DNA of 64,000 bases from Mycolicibacterium flavescens (GTDB lineage Bacteria > Actinomycetota > Actinomycetes > Mycobacteriales > Mycobacteriaceae): contig NZ_MIHA01000005.1 in NCBI RefSeq assembly GCF_001722335.1, forward strand, positions 285,010-349,009, read 5' to 3'. The notes under the pieces are model-generated. The model saw only the letters and a list, made by a program, of their open reading frames with translations, made no database searches and was not told where the DNA came from. Position 1 is the first letter of the stretch. Each line of letters opens with the position of its first letter. Positions 36,910-43,972 of the stretch are shown here, in pieces. A program made the position numbers and the translations under genes.

Positions 36910-36982
36910 CCCCGCGGCCTCTGTCTCTGCAACGGAGCACCGCCGCAGTCGTGCGGTGCTTGTCTGCGATCTGGCATAGTGA

Positions 36983-39900
36983 CTAACCGACGGCCAATCC
37001 GTCGAGCCGCTCGCTCTCGGCGGCGCCCTCTGGCTCCACGATGTCTTTGACACTCTGGTACACGATGCTGTCACCGAATTCCAGAAGATTGTCGAGCATG
37101 TTCACGATCAAGACTTCTTCGGTACCGCCGTTCTTCGGCCCGCGGAGCCCCCGTCCGACCATCTGTTGATAACGAACCTCACTGCTCGTCGGACGAGTGA
37201 TGTACACGGCGTCGGTCTTCGGTGCATCGAAGCCCTGGGACAACACCGCGTAATTCGTCAAGACCTTCAGGTCACCCGACTTGAAGCGTTCGATCGCCAC
37301 ACGGCGATCTTCCGGACTGGTGTCCTGGTCGATGGACGCGGCCGGCCGACCATGGAGCGTCAGCAATGTTGCCAGCGTCTGAGCGTTCTCAACCGACGCA
37401 GCAAAAACTACAATCTGCCAACTATCCGGCTTACTCATGATCGAGTCCACAATCGTGCGTGTGCGGTCCTCGTCTCGACCGAGCCGAATCTCTGCGCTCT
37501 TGGACAGCCATCCCATCGACCTGAACTCGTCGACTTCTTTCGCTGAAAGATCGATGGACACACCGTCGAGAATCTCCAAGCGCGCCCGGGCTAGGACTCT
37601 GTCCCGCTGTAATCTCACCTGTGGGTGCTCATCACCGAAGACACCCTCGTCGAGTCGGTTGTCGTCGAACCGCGCAAGCAGGCGTTCCGTTTCCGCCCTG
37701 TCGCGACGCCCCCGAAAGGGTGTAGCGGTCAACCCGATCAGAGGCTTGTCCCGTTGTCTCGTACCGCGCCCCAGCCATTCCAGGATCGTGGTGTACGACG
37801 GGGTGTAGGCGCCGTGTGCCTCATCGATGATGACTACCGGCGCCTCAGCCAACCATGCGAAAGAATCATTGTCGACAGCACGGGCGAGAATCTTCTGCCA
37901 CGTTGCCACGACGACTTGAACTCCGGCCGCCTCCTCTTCCATCTCGTAATTTGCCCAGAACCGGCTGAGGATCAGCTGCGTGTCCTGCCGACCGAGTGCT
38001 CGCCACAGATACGACCACGCGTCGATGGCCTGCTCACATAGTTCTTCTCCGTCGGCCAGCCACAAGATGGGCCCGGAGAACGACGTTCCATGCGCCAACT
38101 CGTCGAGGCTGCCGTCGCGGATGGACTGGATGACGGTTTGTACTGCGACCCTGGTCTTTCCGGCGCCGGTAGGCAACGAAACGATCCCTCTCCTCGGGCC
38201 GACACCACGCAACAAGTTCGCGAGGCGTTGCGAAACCACCTTCTGGTAGTCGTGAAGTTCATCGAGCTGGGTGGGACCATCGATGTACTCCGTCGGCTTG
38301 TTCCGTCGCCTTGCCTTCTGCCCCGCCCACTCATCACCGAATCCGAGGCGCTTTACCCAATCTCGCGTGTTGAAGGACCCAGCCCACGTCGATGGAGGGG
38401 GAACAGGCAGCCCGAGCGGATCGACCTTGCAAGCGCGTTCCAGCGCGCGGACCCCCAGCATCGTCACACAAAGGTTGGCGAGATCGAGCCCATGCGGTTC
38501 GACCATGCCTTCGTTGACCAGATATGTAAGCGCATCCTTCGGCACCAAGGTTCTCAGACGCTCCTCACCCGCGTACATGAGCAGACGTTCAGCATCGTTG
38601 GAAGCCTTCCTGATCGCTCGGATGCGTTCCGAATTACGACGTCGCTCCATATTTTTGAGAAGCAAGTCAACATGTCGGTCAGAACTTTCGTAGAGCAAAC
38701 ACTCGAGTGCTTGCCTCAAGACCTCTCGGTCCGTGGTACCCGTCACCAGAATCCTGTTGGATTCGCGTCCGGCGTCGCAGACCACCTGTACTGCCGGCTG
38801 GCCAGGCACCGCGGCAACCTTGCTGATGGACAGACACTTCTGGAGGATCAGGCCCTCGAGGTCGTCCGCGCCGGGAAGAGAAGCCAGCACCGGGAACACG
38901 TCAATGAGGAGCTCTGGCTCCGCACTCGTCTCGTACGAGTATGCGACCGGGAGGTCGCGCCCTTCCAAACAACCCCAAAGTTCACTCAAGGTGTGGACAT
39001 CGTCGATGCTGTCGACGAGCACACACGGGACACCGAACTCGCCGAGTTCGTCATAGGCCTCTTTGCGGTGGACCACCGCCACAGCCTTCCGCTCCTCCTC
39101 GGTCCATTCACCGTCGCGATAGACCCACAGGCGATCGGGTGGCTCGGCCTCCTGGTGCGTCCAACACCACCAGGCGTAGGCCTGGCCCACCCGCAGCATG
39201 TCATCGCGTTTGACGTGGTTCATCACAAGCGAAGTGAATCCGGAGGGATCGAGGTCTGCCATCTCCCGCTTCAGCCCCAACACCACTTCGGCTTGGGAAC
39301 TGAGCACCATGTGACTCACACTCGGGACGAGCCCCTCTGGCACCCCCGGTACCTCTGCGATGAACGCATCGGTGACGGGCACGGCCCCCAACGTGGTTTG
39401 CAACAATCCGTGCTTTCGAACCCACCAAAGCTCTGGCGCTGTATAGCGACCCGTCCTGGGCGCGTTGGGGTGACTGACACGGACGCGCGGGACATCGACG
39501 TCGTTGATGACGGCAGCACTCAGCGCCAGATTGTTCGTAACGCTGAGGTTCGGCAAGCATTCCAGAGGTCCGAGGACAGATCCGATGCCGTCGACCTCGA
39601 TGCCGTGTCGCGCCTGCAGACCCAACCCCATTTCATCGCCCAGATTTTCGCGAACCGCGCTCAGGTATTTCGTCACCCATTTCTCGTTCGAGTTCACCGC
39701 CGATCTCGATGGGCGAGACCTCACGCCCAGGAGGTACAGGATCTGGTGGTCTGCTGCGTGATAGTCGACGTCGACCAGGTAGGCGCCATCTTCCTTCAGC
39801 GGTTTGAGACATTCACCCGCGAAGTACAGACCCTCTGGCAGTACCCAGCGGCCGTGACCATCTCGAACGCGAACCACCTTCGCCGCGTGGCCATCGAGCA

Positions 39901-41710
39901 CACCGTCGAAAGCCTCGTGTACGAGCTGCACCCCCGAGCCGCGCATCGCGATCCAGAGTGCGTCCCAGTCGACTTTTCCGGTACGTCTCAGTTCCGTAAG
40001 TAGCTGCAGCATCTCACCGCCGTCTTCAAACGCGGTGATCCCGAGGTACTTCAGCGCTTCCGCGGTTGACAGGCTGCCAGCTACGGTTCCGTCGACGAAC
40101 GAGGTTCCACTCTGTTCCGGGCCGGTGCGTAGGAAGCACCGGCCGCGTACGGGTTGTGCCAGCGACCCATTCTCCAACAGCACAATCCGTGCATCACGAA
40201 CGTCCTTCTCTGTGTTGCCACCTTTGCGTACCAGTTCGGCTGCGAGTTCGATAGCGGCAGCCGACTGTCCGGGTTGCGGATCCGCCACAACCGACTGGAG
40301 CCAGTGCAGGACCCGGCCCGGCGGTTTGAGCCGATCATCGTCCTGCAATAGGCGGTCGACCTTGGACCGGCGCTCAGTGCTGTTTGTGCAGTCGGGGTGT
40401 ACCCAGGCCGCTCGGTTCCCCGTTACGGCCAACCACCTGCCCGCGAGTTCCGCGGCATCGTCCGGAATACGTTGCAGCGCGCTGGGTGCGCGCAACTCAC
40501 CGTCGAGGTCCGGCAGGCATCGCGATTCTCGAAGTGCTATGAACACAGGGTCATTCAAAACTTTGTCGGCCCAGCTGCGGGACTCTTTGCCGCGGGCCGG
40601 TAGGACATCGATGTACCGACTGAAGGCTCCGTCCGCAATCAAGTCTCTACGGGCAGCGACAACGAGCTTAGGAACCACTTCTGTCAGGATCTCGTAGTTG
40701 AATTCGCACTCGATCACGTTGATGCGATCATCGGACAGCTTCCACGGGGCATTGATCCTGCCGCTCAGGGTCAGATCCGACTTGACCGGGAAAAACGCAG
40801 AGAGCTGGCCGAGTTCGACGCGGCCCGTCAATGGCAGCGCCCAGCTCACAGTCACCGATTCGCGTCGAGCGGCATGTCCAGCAGATGTGAGAGCCTTGTT
40901 CGACGGCTTGTGCTCAGCGGATACGACCAGCCACTCCCGCTCACCATCTTCGGTGGTGAGGACGACACGATTGCCCTTCTTCGCCGCTTTGAAATGCCGT
41001 TCACGCCCGGAAACCCCATCGACCAGGTCGAGGATGCGCACGTGTGACGCGAAGAGGTTGAAAGACTCGTCGAATTCTTTGATCTCCTCAGAGAGGTGTG
41101 TTGCTGCGCCCATCTTGAGAGGCACCTTGACGATGGTCGTCGCCCAGGACGCGAGATCCGCCAGCAAAGGGTCGGAACGGAACTCCACAGTCGGGTTGAC
41201 CGGCCATGCAAGGCGCAGGGACGGAACTTCCGATGGTTCGAAGTGACGATTCAACTCCGTTGACAACTCAGCCGCGGATTGCTGGCGACTGAACTCGAAC
41301 GACACGGAGCGGCTGAAAATCTGGGGACCTTCAGAAATGCCGCTGATCGATTTGAAGCCGAGTCCAAAGCGACCGATTTCTGCCCCGGTTTTGTTGGACA
41401 GATGGGTGTACAGGAGAGCACGTACACCCGAGTCCTCGAAAGGCCGCCCTTCGTTAGCGACGTAGAGGGCGTCTTCAGTCAAATTGACCTGTATACGTCC
41501 GGGAGAACCTTGGAGCGCATCCGCAGCATTCTGTACGAGCTCTTGTATCTGCTTTCTGCCGTAACCACCCTCGGCAATGCCGCGCTCCTTGCCGGCGTCC
41601 TCTTCAACTCGGTTGGGATCCTCCTTGTAGACCCGGACGCACTGGTCGTGGAACTTGTCGACCAACCCCTCCAAAGCAGGATCAGCTTCCGTCCAGACCC
41701 GATACACCAC
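36983..41710 (-). CDS. sacsin-type GHKL ATPase fused to SF2 helicase, first gene of the DISARM-like operon
   Basis: A 1,575-residue protein. Residues 30-400 are a sacsin/Hsp90-like ATPase: IQELVQNAADALQG (N box), LYVANEGRPF, GRFGLGFKSI. A middle of about 700 residues has no motif that I recognise. Residues about 1,140-1,560 are an SF2 helicase: LHDYQKVVSQRL, SLPTGAGKTRVA (Walker A), ILWLADGEELCEQA, DEAHGAYTPSY, GLTATPFRGRRD, SQGFDAPKTDAV and YQQMVGRGLRGPKNGGTEE. The helicase motifs nearly duplicate those of the 19,200-20,990 gene, so fusion of a GHKL-helicase pair is likely. GTG 41710 has GGAGGGGA upstream. A chaperone-like clamp controlling a translocase is inferred. Confidence 0.85.
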   Translation of the reverse strand: MVYRVWTEADPALEGLVDKFHDQCVRVYKEDPNRVEEDAGKERGIAEGGYGRKQIQELVQNAADALQGSPGRIQVNLTEDALYVANEGRPFEDSGVRALLYTHLSNKTGAEIGRFGLGFKSISGISEGPQIFSRSVSFEFSRQQSAAELSTELNRHFEPSEVPSLRLAWPVNPTVEFRSDPLLADLASWATTIVKVPLKMGAATHLSEEIKEFDESFNLFASHVRILDLVDGVSGRERHFKAAKKGNRVVLTTEDGEREWLVVSAEHKPSNKALTSAGHAARRESVTVSWALPLTGRVELGQLSAFFPVKSDLTLSGRINAPWKLSDDRINVIECEFNYEILTEVVPKLVVAARRDLIADGAFSRYIDVLPARGKESRSWADKVLNDPVFIALRESRCLPDLDGELRAPSALQRIPDDAAELAGRWLAVTGNRAAWVHPDCTNSTERRSKVDRLLQDDDRLKPPGRVLHWLQSVVADPQPGQSAAAIELAAELVRKGGNTEKDVRDARIVLLENGSLAQPVRGRCFLRTGPEQSGTSFVDGTVAGSLSTAEALKYLGITAFEDGGEMLQLLTELRRTGKVDWDALWIAMRGSGVQLVHEAFDGVLDGHAAKVVRVRDGHGRWVLPEGLYFAGECLKPLKEDGAYLVDVDYHAADHQILYLLGVRSRPSRSAVNSNEKWVTKYLSAVRENLGDEMGLGLQARHGIEVDGIGSVLGPLECLPNLSVTNNLALSAAVINDVDVPRVRVSHPNAPRTGRYTAPELWWVRKHGLLQTTLGAVPVTDAFIAEVPGVPEGLVPSVSHMVLSSQAEVVLGLKREMADLDPSGFTSLVMNHVKRDDMLRVGQAYAWWCWTHQEAEPPDRLWVYRDGEWTEEERKAVAVVHRKEAYDELGEFGVPCVLVDSIDDVHTLSELWGCLEGRDLPVAYSYETSAEPELLIDVFPVLASLPGADDLEGLILQKCLSISKVAAVPGQPAVQVVCDAGRESNRILVTGTTDREVLRQALECLLYESSDRHVDLLLKNMERRRNSERIRAIRKASNDAERLLMYAGEERLRTLVPKDALTYLVNEGMVEPHGLDLANLCVTMLGVRALERACKVDPLGLPVPPPSTWAGSFNTRDWVKRLGFGDEWAGQKARRRNKPTEYIDGPTQLDELHDYQKVVSQRLANLLRGVGPRRGIVSLPTGAGKTRVAVQTVIQSIRDGSLDELAHGTSFSGPILWLADGEELCEQAIDAWSYLWRALGRQDTQLILSRFWANYEMEEEAAGVQVVVATWQKILARAVDNDSFAWLAEAPVVIIDEAHGAYTPSYTTILEWLGRGTRQRDKPLIGLTATPFRGRRDRAETERLLARFDDNRLDEGVFGDEHPQVRLQRDRVLARARLEILDGVSIDLSAKEVDEFRSMGWLSKSAEIRLGRDEDRTRTIVDSIMSKPDSWQIVVFAASVENAQTLATLLTLHGRPAASIDQDTSPEDRRVAIERFKSGDLKVLTNYAVLSQGFDAPKTDAVYITRPTSSEVRYQQMVGRGLRGPKNGGTEEVLIVNMLDNLLEFGDSIVYQSVKDIVEPEGAAESERLDGLAVG

Positions 41711-41776
41711 CGTCTCCCCTCCGCGGTACTACCCCCAGCAAACCAGATTTGGGTTGCCGTGAACTCCTTAGAGAGT

Positions 41777-41782
41777 ATTATC
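41777..41782 (-). promoter_or_regulatory. -10 element for the DISARM-like operon
   Basis: On the minus strand the sequence reads GATAAT, five of six matches to TATAAT, in the AT-rich middle of the 263-base divergent region. It lies 67 bases upstream of the GTG at 41710. No good -35 is seen at the usual spacing, as is common for mycobacterial sigma-A promoters. Confidence 0.4.
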
Positions 41783-41960
41783 ATCCGCTACCGACAATTT
41801 TCTGGGCCGATCGTCACACGGACTACGGACGACGTCAGCGCTATGCGTAAATCGGAGAGGATGACTGCAGACCGCGAGGAGAATCGCTGGGCGGGAGGTG
41901 GACATCCAAGCCCCTCCACAACTCGGCCCCCAACTACTGGTTAGGGTCGTCGCGGCCGGC

Positions 41961-41966
41961 TAGCAT
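41961..41966 (+). promoter_or_regulatory. -10 element for a leaderless cytosine methyltransferase transcript
   Basis: TAGCAT fits the TANNNT consensus and ends seven bases before the ATG at 41974. No Shine-Dalgarno sequence precedes that ATG. This is the standard mycobacterial leaderless geometry. Confidence 0.5.
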
Positions 41967-41973
41967 CACTGCC

Positions 41974-43095
41974 ATGCCGCTGGTAGATCGATCGCGAGAA
42001 CCTGAACACCGAATCGTCGATCTCTTTGCCGGCCCGGGCGGCTTGGACGTAGGGGCAACGTGGCTGGGGATTCCTGTGACCGGCGTCGAACTCGACCGCG
42101 ACGCGTGCTTCACACGCGAAGCCGCCGAACTCGACACTGTTCGCGGCGACGTTCGCGACTTCCAACCGGCCAACTTCCCAGAAGCGACGATCCTTACCGG
42201 AGGACCGCCATGCCAGACGTTCACAGTCGCGGGCACTGGAACTGGTCGGCGTGCGCTGGAGAAGGTAATCGGAAGCATCGCCGACATGGTGGACCATCCA
42301 GAGGCTGACCCGGTCAGGGGTTGGTCCAGCGACGAACGCACCGAGCTCATCCTTGAGCCGTTGCGGTGGGCTCTACTGGCGTTGAGGAAGAACAAGCCGT
42401 TTGAGGCGATTATTCTGGAGCAGGTGCCCGCAGTCTTGCCGGTATGGCAGGCGTTCGCAACGGTTCTCGAGGAACACCGGTACCGGTGCGCAGTCGGCAT
42501 TGTGCGATCTGAAGAGTTCGGCGTCCCTCAAACTCGACGTCGAGCGATCCTCATCGCGCGACGCGGTCGAGCGGCTGCCTCGCTTCCGACGCCAACCCAT
42601 GACGCCTTCCGTAAAGGTGCCGTGCGCCAACAGTCGATGGGACGGAGGCCATGGGTCTCGATGGGGGATGCGCTCCGACGCGACACGAGCTTCACGGTGG
42701 TGTCCAATTACGGCAGCGGCGGCGACCCCCGCAATCGAGGACGCCGTACGTCCGACGAGCCGGCGGCCACTGTTACCGGGAAAATAACGCGCAACCGAAT
42801 ACACCTTCCCGACGGGCAATGGAGCCGCTTCACCCACAACGAAGCCGGTGCTCTGCAGACCTTCCCTCACGACTTCCCGTGGTCAGGCGGTGACATCGGC
42901 CAGCAGATCGGAAACGCGATACCGCCGCGCCTCGCGGTGCACATTATCGCCCATACTCTTTCGATTGGAATCGATGAAGCAGAACTCGACCGGGTCGTGA
43001 AAGCTACGTGGAGCGATTCGTCTCGAAACCCAATCAGGATGGGCGAGCGGACGCCTTCGGCCACAACCGGTAGAGACGCTGAACTAGCGAGCTGA
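41974..43095 (+). CDS. DNA C5-cytosine methyltransferase (DrmMII-like candidate)
   Basis: A 373-residue protein with the C5-methyltransferase motifs in order: I (VDLFAGPGGLDVGA), IV (GGPPCQTFTVAG, with the catalytic Cys), VI (ILEQVPAVLP, E-Q-V instead of the usual E-N-V), VIII (GVPQTRRRAILIARR), IX-X (IGNAIPPRLAVHI). The region between VIII and IX is the target-recognition domain. It would protect self DNA for a co-located restriction module and is divergent from the DISARM-like operon, as in class 2 DISARM. It overlaps the convergent vsr gene by 12 bases. The target sequence is unknown. Confidence 0.85.
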   Translation: MPLVDRSREPEHRIVDLFAGPGGLDVGATWLGIPVTGVELDRDACFTREAAELDTVRGDVRDFQPANFPEATILTGGPPCQTFTVAGTGTGRRALEKVIGSIADMVDHPEADPVRGWSSDERTELILEPLRWALLALRKNKPFEAIILEQVPAVLPVWQAFATVLEEHRYRCAVGIVRSEEFGVPQTRRRAILIARRGRAAASLPTPTHDAFRKGAVRQQSMGRRPWVSMGDALRRDTSFTVVSNYGSGGDPRNRGRRTSDEPAATVTGKITRNRIHLPDGQWSRFTHNEAGALQTFPHDFPWSGGDIGQQIGNAIPPRLAVHIIAHTLSIGIDEAELDRVVKATWSDSSRNPIRMGERTPSATTGRDAELAS

Positions 43096-43548
43096 CCTGG
43101 GTGCGCACCGGAGTTCGCCCAATCGCGTACATATGACGTCCGCGACTGCCTCTGGCTCTTCGTGCTCCCAGAACCGCAGTACCGTCCAGCCGCGGGCGAC
43201 AAGCTCTGTATCTGTGCGGCGGTCACGCCGAATATTGCCATCCAACTTCTCAGCCCACCAGTCCGCGTTTGCCTTCGGAGAGGTGGCGTGTTCGGGACAT
43301 CCGTGCCAGAAACACCCATCGACGAAGACAGCGAGCCGGAGCGTACGCCACAGTATGTCCGCTTTACATCTCAGGTCTGGCTCCGGCTTCGCGTCAACGC
43401 GGTAGCGGATACCTCGAGCGTGGAGTAACTGCCTGATACGAAGCTCCGGGTCCGTATCGCGACGTCGCTGTTTCGCCATTCGGGCTCGCACAGACGCAGA
43501 TGAAGCACCAGGCCGTCTCTCGATCGGTGCAGCTTGGCGGCCAGTCAC
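43084..43548 (-). CDS. vsr: very short patch repair (Vsr) endonuclease
   Basis: A 154-residue protein with the Vsr family pattern: RRRDTDPELRIRQLLHARG, CKADILWRTLRLAVFVDGCFWHGCP, and a final GWTVLRFWEHE. The catalytic Asp and zinc/His/Cys residues are in place. Vsr nicks next to T:G mismatches that arise when 5-methylcytosine deaminates, so it complements the adjacent C5-methyltransferase. I use GTG 43548 (VTGRQAAPIERR); ATG 43404-43460 region starts or an upstream extension to 43644 are possible. It is convergent with the methyltransferase gene. Confidence 0.85.
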   Translation of the reverse strand: MTGRQAAPIERRPGASSASVRARMAKQRRRDTDPELRIRQLLHARGIRYRVDAKPEPDLRCKADILWRTLRLAVFVDGCFWHGCPEHATSPKANADWWAEKLDGNIRRDRRTDTELVARGWTVLRFWEHEEPEAVADVICTRLGELRCAPRSAR

Positions 43549-43941
43549 ATGACCCAGATTCGCACATCGCGGGTGCGACCAAACATGCCGGCGAGCTTCA
43601 CCTCGGCGCAGGACTCTGTCGCCAGCCGAGCCGAGGCGTCTCACGCACGCTTATGGCGTCGCAGGCGGACTTATCGCCGGCAAGCTTGGTCGTCCACCCT
43701 TCAGCCACCGGCTCAACTCCCCGGGCCCATCACACTGCTTCCTGGCCCAGTTAATTAGCTGCGGCGATTCAAGGAAAAGGTCGCTTCGGCGAGGCTGCGG
43801 TCAACCGGGCCGCTGGCACATTTGCTCAGCCATTTGCATCATCTAATCAACCGGGAAGTATTAACCTGTGCGATAGATTGCTGGCGGGCCGTGGGGGTGT
43901 GTTCTTGGAGCTACTCGCTAGGCAATCTGTGCCCGCCTGCG
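43549..43941. other. intergenic region before the exonuclease-helicase gene
   Basis: About 390 bases between the vsr start and the giant fusion gene show no convincing reading frame on either strand. It presumably holds the vsr promoter and the promoter of the + strand gene; an AT-richer stretch at about 43,843-43,870 is the best promoter candidate. Confidence 0.4.
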
Positions 43942-43961
43942 GGGCGTCAGGGCCGACGCCC
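43942..43961 (+). promoter_or_regulatory. hairpin just before the exonuclease-DinG-RecQ start
   Basis: GGGCGTC (43942-43948) and GACGCCC (43955-43961) form a perfect 7-bp stem with a six-base loop, ending 11 bases before GTG 43973. In RNA this would sit where a ribosome-binding site is expected; none is visible there. It could limit translation or be a protein-binding dyad. Confidence 0.4.
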
Positions 43962-43972
43962 GCGGACTGGCG

